Positions 15,079 to 24,411 are shown, counted from the first letter of the stretch. The stretch is 36,536 nt of DNA from CBDCUC01 sp965222485 (GCA_965222485.1 CBDCUC010000037.1:1-36536), one strand, 5' to 3'. Notes: generated by a model not told the origin, from the letters alone. Numbers and translations: made by a program.

Positions 15079-16521
15079 CTATAGAACCTTGCCCGGATTC
15101 AGGATACCGTTTGGGTCAAAGCTGCGTTTGATGGCGCGCATCAAGTCCAACTCGACCGGGCTCTTGAAGTGGGCGAGCTCCTCGCGCTTCATGCGTCCGA
15201 TGCCGTGCTCGGCAGATATTGATCCGCCCATGTCGCTAACGAGCTGATGAACTGCATGGTTCACGACCTCCCATTTTGCAAGGAACTCGGCTTTGTTGGC
15301 AGTCGCCGGTTGGGAGATGTTGTAGTGGATGTTTCCATCGCCGAAGTGACCGAAGGGGCAGGGGCGGGCGCCGGGGCATAAACCCTCAACTATCTTATTC
15401 GCGCGCTCGATGAATTCGGGAATGCGGGAAATCGGCACTGAGATGTCGTGCTTGATGCTTCCGCCTTCGGGCTTTTGTGCATCTGATATTTCTTCGCGTA
15501 GACGCCACAGGTCTCTCGCCTGAGCGCCAGAAGCTGCAATTGCCGCATCAAGAACAATGCCTACCTCCGCAGCCTCCCCGAGGATCGTTTCAAGCCTTGA
15601 TGAGGTCGTGTCGTCGGTTCTGCTGCCAGATAATTCTACAAGTGCGTACCAATCATGCGATCCGGCGAACGGGTTTCTCGCACCCTCGACATGACGGGTT
15701 ACAAACTGCAACGCTAGGTGCGGCATGAACTCGAATGCCGTCAGTGTGTTGCCGGCACCTGCTTGCAGCATTCGGAAGAGTTTCAAGGCAGCCCAAAGGT
15801 CCGATAACGCAACAAGTGCCGTTGCGCGCTCAGCCGGCATTGGAAATAACTTGAGCGTCGCGGCCGTAATGATGGCGAGTGTTCCTTCAGACCCCACAAT
15901 CAGATCCTTGAGGTCATAACCTGTGTTGTCTTTGGTGAGCGTCTTCAAACCATGCCAAATGCGGCCATCGGCTAGCACTGCCTCCAGACCAAGAACAAGA
16001 CTGCGCGCATTCCCATAGGCCAACACTCCAGTGCCACCCGCATTTGTCGCCAGATTGCCACCGATCTGGCAACTGCCCTCGGATGCAAGACTGAGTGGAA
16101 ACAATCGTCCCCGTTTGGCCGCCTCCTGTTGAATTGCGGCGAGCGTCACACCGGCCCCGGCCGTCAATGACAGTCCAGCCTCATCGATGTCGCGGATGTC
16201 CTTCATGCGTGACAAAGAAAGGACAATTTCGTTGCCGGTCTCATATGGGATCTGTCCACCGACAAGTCCGGTATTGCCACCTTGGGGCACGATACCGACA
16301 CGCGCCGCATTTGCGGATTTTAGGATTTCGGAGACTTCCTCGACCGAACGAGGACGCAGAACGAGCGGTGTGACGCCAACATAACGATCGCGCCACTCGG
16401 TCAAATAGGCCTTTTGATCCTCAGGCTCCGTTAGTGCGTTTGCAGAACCGACAATCGCCGTCAGCCGGTCAATGAGTTCCGGTGTCGGCTTCTCTAGTGG
16501 AGTGTCAATTTTGGTGCTCAT
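15079..16521 (-). CDS. FAD-linked D-2-hydroxyacid dehydrogenase (D-lactate/2-hydroxyglutarate dehydrogenase-like)
   Basis: The 480-residue protein has the PCMH-type FAD-binding domain, with VVPQGGNTGLVGG-type sequence (IVPQGGNTGLVGG near residue 77), ASEGSCQIGGNLATNAGGTG and GSEGTLAIITAATLKLFP. The C-terminal FAD-oxidase domain has HFGDGNIHYNI, EHGIGRMKREEL and DPNGILNPGKVL, all typical. The family oxidises D-2-hydroxyacids such as D-lactate, D-2-hydroxyglutarate or glycolate and passes electrons to quinone or a flavoprotein. Sequence features favour the D-2-hydroxyglutarate dehydrogenase side, but substrate choice is not certain. It stands alone between the phage-like cassette and the DUF2793 gene. 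No promoter is evident. Confidence 0.87.
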   Translation of the reverse strand: MSTKIDTPLEKPTPELIDRLTAIVGSANALTEPEDQKAYLTEWRDRYVGVTPLVLRPRSVEEVSEILKSANAARVGIVPQGGNTGLVGGQIPYETGNEIVLSLSRMKDIRDIDEAGLSLTAGAGVTLAAIQQEAAKRGRLFPLSLASEGSCQIGGNLATNAGGTGVLAYGNARSLVLGLEAVLADGRIWHGLKTLTKDNTGYDLKDLIVGSEGTLAIITAATLKLFPMPAERATALVALSDLWAALKLFRMLQAGAGNTLTAFEFMPHLALQFVTRHVEGARNPFAGSHDWYALVELSGSRTDDTTSSRLETILGEAAEVGIVLDAAIAASGAQARDLWRLREEISDAQKPEGGSIKHDISVPISRIPEFIERANKIVEGLCPGARPCPFGHFGDGNIHYNISQPATANKAEFLAKWEVVNHAVHQLVSDMGGSISAEHGIGRMKREELAHFKSPVELDLMRAIKRSFDPNGILNPGKVL

Positions 16522-16738
16522 GATCTTGATGGTTATTGGCGTCGATTTTCGTTTAGTGCGACCACCGCACGAAGCTTGAGGGGGCCTATTGCTGGATGCT
16601 GCGCTGTCATGAAGGACCTACCACATGCAGCGTACGACCGGCACCATCTACCCTGGGCTGTCCCGCAAATTCTATCCCCGCTCTAAGACGCGCGATTACG
16701 CTCGTGTTGAGCCTGTTCAACAAGCCCGGGAGCCTCGC

Positions 16739-18349
16739 ATGAACGAGACGGACCATTTGCGCCTGCCTTATATCATGGCAGCTCAGGCGCAAAAGCACGT
16801 CACTCATAACGAAGCGTTACGGACGCTGGATGCAGTCGTCCAATTGTCGGTTCTCGATCGGGATTTGGCCACGGCGCCGGCATCTCCTGTGGAAGGGGAC
16901 CGCTATATCATCGCCAGTGGTGCGACAGGTGCATGGGTCAGCCACGATCTGGAGCTCGCCGCCTACCAAGATGGTGCGTGGATGTTTCACGCACCCCAAC
17001 CCGGCTGGATTGCCTGGATTGAAGATGAAGCGGCCGCTATGGTCTGGGATGGGTCGGTTTGGGCATCATTCGGCAATGGGGGCAGCAGTGGTACGGGAAG
17101 CGTTCAGCTTCTCGGCATCAATGCAACAGCCGACACGACAAACCGGTTGAAGCTCTCAAGTCCGGCTTCGCTATTCGATCACGAAGGCGGCGACCACCAA
17201 CTGAAAGTCAACAAGGACACGGCCACGGATACAGCAAGCCTGTTGTTCCAGACCGGCTACTCCGGCCGTGCCGAGATGGGGACGGCGGGGGACGATGACT
17301 TCCACTTCAAAGTGAGCCATGATGGCTCGAACTGGAGCGAGGCAATTGTTATCAACCGTTCGACAGGGGAGGTCACCTTCCCCAACACGACATTGGGCGG
17401 CGGCGGCGGTTCTGGCGACGCCAGCATGTCAGACGTTTTGCGTAACGCCATCGCCATTGCGGATCTGAAAGGGTCTGCGCTTGGGCTTGACGACGGTATC
17501 GCGGATGCCTTCGACAACGAGGATAACGTCGATTCGCGTGCAAGTTCCAATCAGTCATATGATGTGGGCGGAGACTTCTACGCCCCAAGTGTGTCAGCAT
17601 CATCTGACTTGACAGCTGGCAAGACTGCCAGCGCCACCTCAGAATACAGCGCCACCTTCGCAGCAAGTAAAGCCATTGACGATACCAATTCTACAACGTG
17701 GTCGTCCGCCAACTTGAGCCTACCGATTTGGCTGAAAGCGGACCTTGGCTCTGGCAGCGAGGAGGCAGTCAATCGCGTAGCGATCCGTGCACGCGATACG
17801 TTGCCGGGGCATACACCAAAAACCTTCACTATTGAGGGCTCCAACAACGATAGCGATTGGACGGTTCTGGAGACTATCTCAAACGAGACGGGATGGTCGG
17901 CGAGCGAAAAGCGCACCTATGATTTCAGTAACGCGACCGCCTATCGCTACTTTCGCATTCACGTAACGGCGATTGAGAGCGGCAGCTTCGTCAATGTCGC
18001 AGAACTTGAGCTGATCACCGTTGCTCCGCAGGACATGACACTCGTCTCCGACGCTCTGACAGCGGAGGCCACGCCGGCCCAAGCCTATGTGCAGGCATTC
18101 GTCAAGCCGATCGACCCCATCACCATCAATACCGACTTTATCATGGAGGTCTCACGCGACGGCGGCACCACATGGACGGCGGCGACGCTGGTTGAAAAGC
18201 AAACTTTCTCTGACGGCACCAAGATGTTTGAGGACGACAACGTATCGCTGGCTTCGCAACCCTCCGGCACGTCCATGAAGTGGCGCGTGCGTACACTCAA
18301 CGGCAAAAATGTTGAGGTCACAGGCGTCGTGCTGAAGTGGTCGTCGTGA
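16739..18349 (+). CDS. DUF2793 protein with an F5/8 type C (discoidin-like) domain
   Basis: From the chosen start the first 90 residues are a DUF2793 domain: DHLRLPYIMAAQAQKHVTHN, then EALRTLDAVVQLSV and a GDRYIIASGATGAW / AAYQDGAWMFHAPQPGWIAW pair. DUF2793 occurs in alphaproteobacterial prophage and gene-transfer-agent-like proteins. The middle is rich in Gly, Ser and Thr (GGGGGSGDAS). Residues about 290-430 form an F5/8 type C carbohydrate-binding domain, recognised by KTASATSEYSATFAASKAID, WLKADLGSG and AYRYFRIHVT. A beta-rich C-terminal part follows. Start 16739 was preferred because GGGAG stands six bases upstream; the longer frame from 16625 has a basic, unfamiliar extension. It is convergent with the repeat protein. 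A surface or tail-fibre-like binding role is plausible. Confidence 0.78.
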   Translation: MNETDHLRLPYIMAAQAQKHVTHNEALRTLDAVVQLSVLDRDLATAPASPVEGDRYIIASGATGAWVSHDLELAAYQDGAWMFHAPQPGWIAWIEDEAAAMVWDGSVWASFGNGGSSGTGSVQLLGINATADTTNRLKLSSPASLFDHEGGDHQLKVNKDTATDTASLLFQTGYSGRAEMGTAGDDDFHFKVSHDGSNWSEAIVINRSTGEVTFPNTTLGGGGGSGDASMSDVLRNAIAIADLKGSALGLDDGIADAFDNEDNVDSRASSNQSYDVGGDFYAPSVSASSDLTAGKTASATSEYSATFAASKAIDDTNSTTWSSANLSLPIWLKADLGSGSEEAVNRVAIRARDTLPGHTPKTFTIEGSNNDSDWTVLETISNETGWSASEKRTYDFSNATAYRYFRIHVTAIESGSFVNVAELELITVAPQDMTLVSDALTAEATPAQAYVQAFVKPIDPITINTDFIMEVSRDGGTTWTAATLVEKQTFSDGTKMFEDDNVSLASQPSGTSMKWRVRTLNGKNVEVTGVVLKWSS

Positions 18350-18367
18350 ATGCTTTTCGCACCAAAG

Positions 18368-19792
18368 CTACTTCAGACCCCAGACCTCCGCACGTGCTAT
18401 GCCTTCGAAGTTCAGCTTCGTGCGGTAGCGGAACTGGATGCGATCAATGAAACGGTGGCGACCTTTCAGATCGATAGAAGGCGAGGTGTCACCTTCACGC
18501 AACGTGCCTCTGATTGGCACGGTCTCTGACGAGCCGTTGCCATAGAAGATCTTCATACCATAGATCCGGATATCCTGGTTCATTGCCCGCACGCGCACGG
18601 CGCGGAACCGACCCATGTCCTTGCCGACATGAAAGACATCGGTGTCTTTGGTAAATAAGCTCGCCGTCTGCGCTCCCAGCAACTGCCAGTCACCTCTCCT
18701 CTCCGCACGTGCCCGACGCGGGGCTTGCTTCAATGCAACGCGGCCAAACACCGACAAGCGTCCGGTTCGTGAATAATTTCCAACAGAGCGGTACTTGAAC
18801 GCGATCCTTTCAATGAATCGGCCGCCGCCAAAGTCGAAGAATGAAGTCAATTTTCCCGGGTGCAGCTTACGATTGACTCGCACACGGCGTTGCTGCCCAT
18901 TTCCGAAGACAACAGTGAACTCCGCCAAGCGGATCTCCGAATGGCGAGCCTTAAATGCCAGAGCGTCGAAGCGACCCTTGCGGCGCCCAACCAAAAGCGT
19001 ATCGGTCTCGGTCTTGCGGTCTACCTTTCTTGTACCAAGATCGACAAGCTCCCTGGTGCCAGTTTCCTGATTACCAATCGCTGGTAATGCTTCCAATTGG
19101 ATTTGAGCGCTGCCGTTGGGACGCGCCATGACCACTTTTGCTTGTCTAATATTTCGACGTTCGCCCTTGAGATCAAAGTCAGCAGTCGTGCTGCCACGAG
19201 CAATATTCTCGTAGACCGAGATCAACTGGCGCTCGCCATTGCCAAAGGTGACAACAATGCGGCGGACATAGATCGGCCGGCCACGCACGGCAACTCTGAT
19301 GCGTGTGAACTTCGTTGCTTTTTGGCCCACAGGCAGAATGATTGATTGCGTCCTGGAAGAGACACGTTCACTGGCAATCACCTGGTACTGCTCGAGGCGA
19401 CGTTGCCCGATCAGCTCCAGGCGCACAGGTCTGCGCGAAAAGCTCGGCCGAATGCTGACGATGACCTCATCGATGAAGCGCTGGTCGCCGGCTAGATCGA
19501 TGTTGGTTGTCGCATCACCTGCGCGCAATCGGACAAAGCCTGAAACACGCTGGCGTCTGCCGTTGCCGAACAGGATGTCTACTGCATGAATACTGACGCG
19601 TTGGTTGACAGCTCTCAGGCGGATTTTCTCAAGTCTGCCTGCCTTGCGGCCGACCGGGATTACAATACGATCCTGTAGCCGGGACGCCTGACTATCGGCA
19701 ACCACACTCCAGCCATCGTCACGGGCATGGGCAGGTGCAGTTATGGCGACCGTGAGGAGACCAAAAAGTGCGGCAAAAACAATCCTAAACAT
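18368..19792 (-). CDS. secreted protein with four tandem beta-rich repeats
   Basis: A signal peptide covers residues 1-23 (FRIVFAALFGLLTVAIT ending APAHA). The mature part consists of four diverged repeats of about 105-115 residues, roughly at 27-130, 133-235, 245-355 and 365-474. Each repeat carries a hydrophobic -VG-K-GR-F-- strand, a line of RA-NQ-I-I, the motif FGNG (or YGNG), a G-T-N/S-IDL-G turn, RFI and a final strand. I do not recognise the family with certainty; a DUF2541-like fold is possible. It would be periplasmic or outer-surface. The gene is convergent with the DUF2793 gene, 18 bases apart. No enzymatic residues are apparent, so binding or structural work is more likely. Confidence 0.7.
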   Translation of the reverse strand: MFRIVFAALFGLLTVAITAPAHARDDGWSVVADSQASRLQDRIVIPVGRKAGRLEKIRLRAVNQRVSIHAVDILFGNGRRQRVSGFVRLRAGDATTNIDLAGDQRFIDEVIVSIRPSFSRRPVRLELIGQRRLEQYQVIASERVSSRTQSIILPVGQKATKFTRIRVAVRGRPIYVRRIVVTFGNGERQLISVYENIARGSTTADFDLKGERRNIRQAKVVMARPNGSAQIQLEALPAIGNQETGTRELVDLGTRKVDRKTETDTLLVGRRKGRFDALAFKARHSEIRLAEFTVVFGNGQQRRVRVNRKLHPGKLTSFFDFGGGRFIERIAFKYRSVGNYSRTGRLSVFGRVALKQAPRRARAERRGDWQLLGAQTASLFTKDTDVFHVGKDMGRFRAVRVRAMNQDIRIYGMKIFYGNGSSETVPIRGTLREGDTSPSIDLKGRHRFIDRIQFRYRTKLNFEGIARAEVWGLK

Positions 19793-20362
19793 CGCAACCT
19801 CTAGCTAGAGCACAAACCAGTTTGATTCAGCGCGCGAGATGCCCATGCCAGTAGAACGGGTCTGAGCAGCCCTTTCGTTCTGGATCACACTAGCAACCAA
19901 ATGACCAAGTGTCCGTCGTGTTTCAAACTTAGCTCACGGGCAACATTCAAAGGCAAGGCGAGCATGACACAACAGATGCCTAGTCTTGGCGCAGGGGGCG
20001 ATGGCAATCATCAGACTACTGCACACACCCGGGATTTGTTGGTATTGGCAGAAGAAGACCGCAATATGTTGGTGTGTATTATGTTTTTAGAATTGCTGTT
20101 TCCCCGGATTGAATAGTATCTGCTGGCCAGTTGGGCTTAGTTTTTACTGCAGCTGCGAAGGTCACGATTTCAATTGTTCTGAAAAATCGAAGTCTAACCC
20201 CGTAAGATGAACCGGCAATCCGACTCTGGATCATTGTCTGTGTATCATGCGTTGCACGAAGGTAGGGCCGCCTTGGTTCAGGCTAACCTTGTATAGATAT
20301 GGCGGTGCTGTCATGAAAAATCGGCAGGATATCCTTCCCTAACGCGAAGGCCCGAGCTTCGC
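19793..20362. other. intergenic region without a supported gene
   Basis: A short frame at 19964-20116 (50 codons, MTQQMPSLGAGGDGNHQTTA) has a purine-rich sequence before its ATG, but no homology or context supports it. The rest is non-coding as far as I can see and should contain the promoter of the repeat protein on the minus strand and that of cysQ on the plus strand. Confidence 0.4.
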
Positions 20363-21223
20363 ATGATTTTATTCCGAGGTACTCCTTTGAAGCCACCGGA
20401 TTGCGCTCGTTTGAGTGAAGCGTTGCTGCCAGTCGTGCTGGCGGCAGGAGCCGAGATCTTGCGGCATTTCAAGTCGGGCGCACCGCCGGATTCGAAGAGC
20501 GATGGTTCGCCTTCGACGGCAGCGGACAGAAACTCTGAAATCATAATTACCGACGGTCTCCATCGGATCGCGCCTGGCATACCGGTTATCGCCGAGGAGG
20601 CCTTTGAAAGTGGCCAAAGATCGGACGCGGGTGACCTGTTCTTTCTGGTTGATCCATTGGATGGAACCCGGGAGTTTATTGCCGATCGGGCTGAGTTCAC
20701 CGTGAACATCGGCCTGGTCGCAAATAACAAGCCCTTGTACGGTCTGATTTATGCGCCCGCGTTGTCGAAGCTGTACCTGACTGTGGCAACAGATGATGCC
20801 CGCGCGGCGGATGTCGATTGCACTGGCACGGACATGAGCTTTGGCGATCTGAACTTCAGAAAGCTTGCAACACGCCCTGCAAATCACGACGCGCCCACCA
20901 TCATCACCAGCCGCTCGTTCGGTAGCGAACGGTTGCGGGACTGGCTGCAGTCAACGGCGGTAGGTGAACGGCTGATCGCAGGCTCCTCGCTGAAGTTCTG
21001 CATGATTGCCGAGGGTCAAGCCGACCTCTACCCAAGGTTCGGACGCACAATGGAGTGGGATACCGCTGCAGGTCACGCAATCCTAGCAGCGGCAGGCGGC
21101 GCTGTATGCCGGCTGGACGGAGCGGAATTAACCTACGGCAAAGTCGATGCCGGGTTTGCCAATCCAACATTTTTTGCAAGCGGGAGTCTCGATTTGCTCG
21201 AACGGCTGCTGCCAATTGCATAG
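20363..21223 (+). CDS. cysQ: 3'(2'),5'-bisphosphate nucleotidase (CysQ)
   Basis: A member of the inositol monophosphatase superfamily that hydrolyses PAP to AMP, removing the toxic by-product of sulfation and sulfate assimilation. The metal-binding motif VDPLDGTREF spans residues 96-105, preceded by the EE pair at 78-79 (IAEEAF). The second superfamily motif is EWDTAAGHAILAAAGG near the C-terminus. The combination DPLDGTREFI, rather than D(F)DPIDGT, is characteristic of CysQ. Length 286 is normal. The N-terminal start is uncertain; the ribosome site is weak. It stands alone here, but the sulfotransferase at 1618 in this window is a likely source of its substrate. Confidence 0.9.
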   Translation: MILFRGTPLKPPDCARLSEALLPVVLAAGAEILRHFKSGAPPDSKSDGSPSTAADRNSEIIITDGLHRIAPGIPVIAEEAFESGQRSDAGDLFFLVDPLDGTREFIADRAEFTVNIGLVANNKPLYGLIYAPALSKLYLTVATDDARAADVDCTGTDMSFGDLNFRKLATRPANHDAPTIITSRSFGSERLRDWLQSTAVGERLIAGSSLKFCMIAEGQADLYPRFGRTMEWDTAAGHAILAAAGGAVCRLDGAELTYGKVDAGFANPTFFASGSLDLLERLLPIA

Positions 21224-21263
21224 CTGCGCTCATTCGCGACCTGACACGAACCAATGCGAGGAC

Positions 21264-21641
21264 TCACAAGGCCAACTCACGAACTGAGACCACGCGAAAT
21301 GTCTTTAATTGATCATCGTGTTCATTGATTGAGACATATTCGCCTGGAACGAACGCATGGGACGCAAAGCGGTAACCGGTTTCATCGTCTAGTTCGTCAC
21401 CGTGGATGTCATAGTGGAATGCCCATCGTCCACCTCGCTTAAGGACGAGATGACCGACCTCATCGTCTTCACCCTTCCAAAATCGCCAAACGCGGCAAGC
21501 CTTCTTGTTTGATCGCCACTCGTCCTGGTCGATATGACCCTTCTCATCCAATGGTGCTGCGAATTCATAACCGCGCTCGCTGCTTCCTTGAGGGAATTCG
21601 TGATCGCGCGCGAGTTCCAGACGAATACGCATCATTGTCAT
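21264..21641 (-). CDS. conserved hypothetical protein
   Basis: A 125-residue soluble protein: MTMMRIRLELARDHEFPQGS, ERGYEFAAPLDEKGHIDQDE, then a WRFWKGEDDEVGHLVLKRGG block, a FHYDIHGDELDDETGYRF block and a final PGEYVSINEHDD. I recall this arrangement from unannotated Hyphomicrobiales proteins but know no function. The acidic, charged composition and repeated D/E and W suggest a small beta-barrel. The start at 21641 was chosen because GGAGG stands seven bases before it; a 39-residue upstream extension looks artefactual. It is transcribed in the same direction as the VIT gene, 189 bases downstream of it, and convergent with cysQ. Confidence 0.65.
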   Translation of the reverse strand: MTMMRIRLELARDHEFPQGSSERGYEFAAPLDEKGHIDQDEWRSNKKACRVWRFWKGEDDEVGHLVLKRGGRWAFHYDIHGDELDDETGYRFASHAFVPGEYVSINEHDDQLKTFRVVSVRELAL

Positions 21642-21830
21642 TGTATTGCCTCCGCAAAGTGCCTTTAACGACAGCGAGGCACGCATGGCGTACATCACTT
21701 TGAGCGGTAGGCTTTGCCGGATTGCGCCGTTGACCGCCGGCGAGGCCTTGCCGTTCATGAAGAGGCTGGCGTTAAGCCAACCTCAACTTGGATCAAAGCC
21801 CATCCAGCCGGTGGAGATCGTTGACGCTGA

Positions 21831-22571
21831 TCAAATCATCGTCTTCAGCACGGTCCCCACGGCGAACGCCAAGGTGGCAGCAGCCATCCCGATGGCAAGG
21901 GTTTCGAGCCCCGACATCCACCATTTGGTCAACGACCAGCGGCTCTTGGCAGATCCGATCGCGAAGAAAACAATGGCGGTCGCCAAAAGTGAAATGATGG
22001 CGGCGCTCGGCCAGCCGAAAAGAAAGGGAATGAGCGGGACAAGACCGCAGATCAAAAAAGCGACAAAGGTGCTCGCCGCAGCACGCGCTGGCGATCGCAA
22101 CGTGCCGGCTAGGCCGTATTCTTCAGCGAGCATGAAACTTACCCAACGGTCATCGTTTGCTGTAATCGCTTTGACAGCTTCGTTTAGTGGTTCTCCGCTG
22201 AGCCCTTTCTGGCGCAGAAGCTCGCGAACCTCCGCTCTTTCGCCATCAGGCACCTGATCGATATGCTTTAATTCTATGGCCTTTAGTCGGACATAGTCGT
22301 CAACTTCCGTCTTGGTCCCAGTATAGTTGGCCGCCGCCATTGACAGCCCATCGGCAAATAGGTTCGCAAGGCCCAAGATAATCAGCGCTCGGAAACTCAG
22401 CTGTGCGCCCTCAACGCCTGCGACGATCGCAAATGTTGTAATAGCGCCGTCAATGCCGCCATATACAAAATCTCGCAGGTAACTTACAGGCGGCTTTTGG
22501 GCTAAGCGCCGGCGGATGGCCTCGGTCGTGTGATCGTGTTCCAGTTTTTGTTCTACCATCGTACGTACCAT
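21831..22571 (-). CDS. VIT1/CCC1-family iron/manganese transporter
   Basis: Five membrane segments can be seen: FVYGGIDGAITTFAIVAG, LIILGLANLFADGLSMAAA, VAFLICGLVPLIPFLFG, IISLLATAIVFFAIG and LAIGMAAATLAFAVGTVL. The charged connection after the second (EVDDYVRLKAIELKHIDQVP) matches the metal-binding helical domain of VIT proteins. The DGAITTFAIVAGV and ANLFADGLSMAAA motifs are diagnostic. The family moves Fe2+ or Mn2+ by exchange with protons, across the cytoplasmic membrane in bacteria. Length of 246 is standard. Neither of two start codons (22571, 22559) has a good ribosome site. It is divergent from fixL, and the 5' ends are so close that both promoters must overlap. Confidence 0.88.
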   Translation of the reverse strand: MVRTMVEQKLEHDHTTEAIRRRLAQKPPVSYLRDFVYGGIDGAITTFAIVAGVEGAQLSFRALIILGLANLFADGLSMAAANYTGTKTEVDDYVRLKAIELKHIDQVPDGERAEVRELLRQKGLSGEPLNEAVKAITANDDRWVSFMLAEEYGLAGTLRSPARAAASTFVAFLICGLVPLIPFLFGWPSAAIISLLATAIVFFAIGSAKSRWSLTKWWMSGLETLAIGMAAATLAFAVGTVLKTMI

Positions 22572-22658
22572 TGGTGCACGCAGGCACGGTGGAGTTCAGA
22601 GCCTAAGCGCTGCGACGGCCACCATCAAGCTCAGGCGAATTGGAACGGAGCACAAGGA

Positions 22659-23780
22659 TTGGCACAAAAGAGATCGGATGAGACGCAGTCCCGCTTGGAA
22701 GCGATCATTAACGGTGCCGTATTCGCAATCATAACCATTGATGACTGTGGAACCGTCCAGGACTTCAACCCTGCCGCAGAGCAGATGTTTGGATATCGCC
22801 GCGCGGAAGTTTTTGGCCACAACTTGTCCATGCTTATGCCTGAGCAAGATGCGCACAAGCACGACGGCTACATCCGCAGTTATCTGGAAACGGGCGAGAA
22901 AAAAATCATTGGTATCGGCCGGGAGACGTTGGGCAAAAAAAAGGACGGGAAGATCTTTCCAATCCACCTGACAGTCAGCGAAGTTAACCTGGCCGACCGA
23001 AAACTGTTCACCGGAATGATTCTTGATATCTCTGAGCGTGTTGTGGCTGAAAAGCGCGTCCGTGAGCTGCAGGACGAGCTGATCCACGTTGCGCGCTTAA
23101 GCGCGATGGGCGAGATGGCATCGGCACTCGCACATGAATTGAACCAACCGCTTACTGCCATATCGAATTATTCAAGCGCGGCGAAGCGAATGCTTGACAG
23201 TGGCCAGCCGCAGGCGACGGATGCCGCGACCAAGCTTGTCCTTAAGGCCAGTGAACAGGCGCAGAGGGCTGGCGAGATCATCCGCAGGCTGCGCCAGTTT
23301 ATTGTTCTTGGTGAAACAGATCGTGCCTGGCATGACCTTGCACCTTGCGTGCAGGAGGCGGCGGAACTGGGTATGGTGGGATCTTCGGCAAAGGCAGTTC
23401 GCTTTGAGCTTGAAGTGGAGCCTGACTTGCCGCAGGTGCTGATCGACCGTATTCAGATCCAACAGGTTTTTCAAAATCTGGTGCGTAATGCCGTAGATGC
23501 CCTCGACGACTGGCACGGCGAGAAACGTATTCACGTTTCACTGCGAAACATTGACGGTCAGGCAATTGAAATCGATGTGGAAGACACCGGGCCGGGCATT
23601 AGAGAAGATGTGCGCGATCGTTTGTTCCAACCATTTGCGACGACCAAACCTAATGGTATGGGTATCGGACTTTCAGTGAGCCGGAACATCGTGGATTCAC
23701 ATGGTGGGCAAATTGAAGCGGAAGACCGCGCCGACGGTGGAACCAAGTTCCGCGTGGTGCTGCCCGTCAGTCAATCATAG
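22659..23780 (+). CDS. fixL: FixL-type oxygen-sensing histidine kinase
   Basis: The kinase has one PAS domain (about 10-125), then a HisKA domain with H159 in LSAMGEMASALAHELNQPL, and an ATPase domain with N-box FQNLVRNAVDAL, G1 DTGPGI and G2 GMGIGLSVS. The PAS sequence KHDGYIRSYLETGEKKIIGI followed by GRE aligns with the haem-PAS of FixL. The proximal haem histidine (H200 of Bradyrhizobium FixL) is H68 and the oxygen-contacting arginine (R220) is R88. At positions equivalent to R206 and H214 there is Ser and Lys. It therefore should bind haem and sense O2. A TTG at 22659 with GGAG eight bases before is my preferred start; a longer form from 22530 is open. The protein, 373 residues, is soluble and lacks the N-terminal membrane part of some FixLs. 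It is ten bases from fixJ. Confidence 0.88.
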   Translation: MAQKRSDETQSRLEAIINGAVFAIITIDDCGTVQDFNPAAEQMFGYRRAEVFGHNLSMLMPEQDAHKHDGYIRSYLETGEKKIIGIGRETLGKKKDGKIFPIHLTVSEVNLADRKLFTGMILDISERVVAEKRVRELQDELIHVARLSAMGEMASALAHELNQPLTAISNYSSAAKRMLDSGQPQATDAATKLVLKASEQAQRAGEIIRRLRQFIVLGETDRAWHDLAPCVQEAAELGMVGSSAKAVRFELEVEPDLPQVLIDRIQIQQVFQNLVRNAVDALDDWHGEKRIHVSLRNIDGQAIEIDVEDTGPGIREDVRDRLFQPFATTKPNGMGIGLSVSRNIVDSHGGQIEAEDRADGGTKFRVVLPVSQS

Positions 23781-23790
23781 TGGAAGACCC

Positions 23791-24411
23791 ATGGCCGACG
23801 ACAACATTATCTGCATTGTCGATGACGATAGCGCCGTGCGCGACTCGCTTGAGACGTTATTGTCAATCGAAGGATACCTGCCACAGGCCTTTGGCGACGC
23901 AACGAGCTTTCTGAACGAGACCGGAAACAGCTCTGTCCAATGCGTGATATTGGATGTGCGTCTTCCTGATGCTGACGGCATCGAGGTTCTAAACAAGCTC
24001 AATATGCGCGGTTTTCAAGCACCCATCATTGTAATTACGGGGCATGGAGATGTCGCCATGGCGGTCAAAGCTATGAGGCTCGGTGCAATCGATTTTATTG
24101 AAAAGCCATTTGACCCTGATGCCTTGGTTGCGTCGGTCAGAGAAGCGGTAGGCGAATTCCAGAAGCAAAAGGACGCTTCAAATTTGGCTGGGGATGCGCG
24201 CTCACGCATGAGTCGGCTGAGCCCACGTGAACACGAGGTCATGTTACGCCTTGTCGGCGGCCAACCCAATAAGGTGATTGCTTTCGAGCTTGGGCTTAGC
24301 CCGCGCACAATCGAAATTCACCGTGCAAGAGTGATGGAAAAGACGGAAACAAAGTCACTCTCGCATCTCGTCAGACTGGCGATTGCGGCCGGCGTTACGC
24401 CGGTTCTTTAG
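23791..24411 (+). CDS. fixJ: FixJ response regulator
   Basis: A 206-residue two-domain regulator. The receiver has the acidic pocket D11-D13, phospho-accepting D55 in CVILDVRLPD, T83 and K105 in FIEKPFDP. The C-terminal LuxR-type helix-turn-helix reads LSPREHEVMLRLVGGQPNKV followed by AFELGLSPRTIEIHRARVM. It is the partner of FixL; under low oxygen phosphorylated FixJ activates fixK-type promoters. The start at 23791 has GGAAG eight bases upstream. Length and motif spacing match rhizobial FixJ. No FixJ-binding box can be claimed from inspection. Confidence 0.92.
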   Translation: MADDNIICIVDDDSAVRDSLETLLSIEGYLPQAFGDATSFLNETGNSSVQCVILDVRLPDADGIEVLNKLNMRGFQAPIIVITGHGDVAMAVKAMRLGAIDFIEKPFDPDALVASVREAVGEFQKQKDASNLAGDARSRMSRLSPREHEVMLRLVGGQPNKVIAFELGLSPRTIEIHRARVMEKTETKSLSHLVRLAIAAGVTPVL

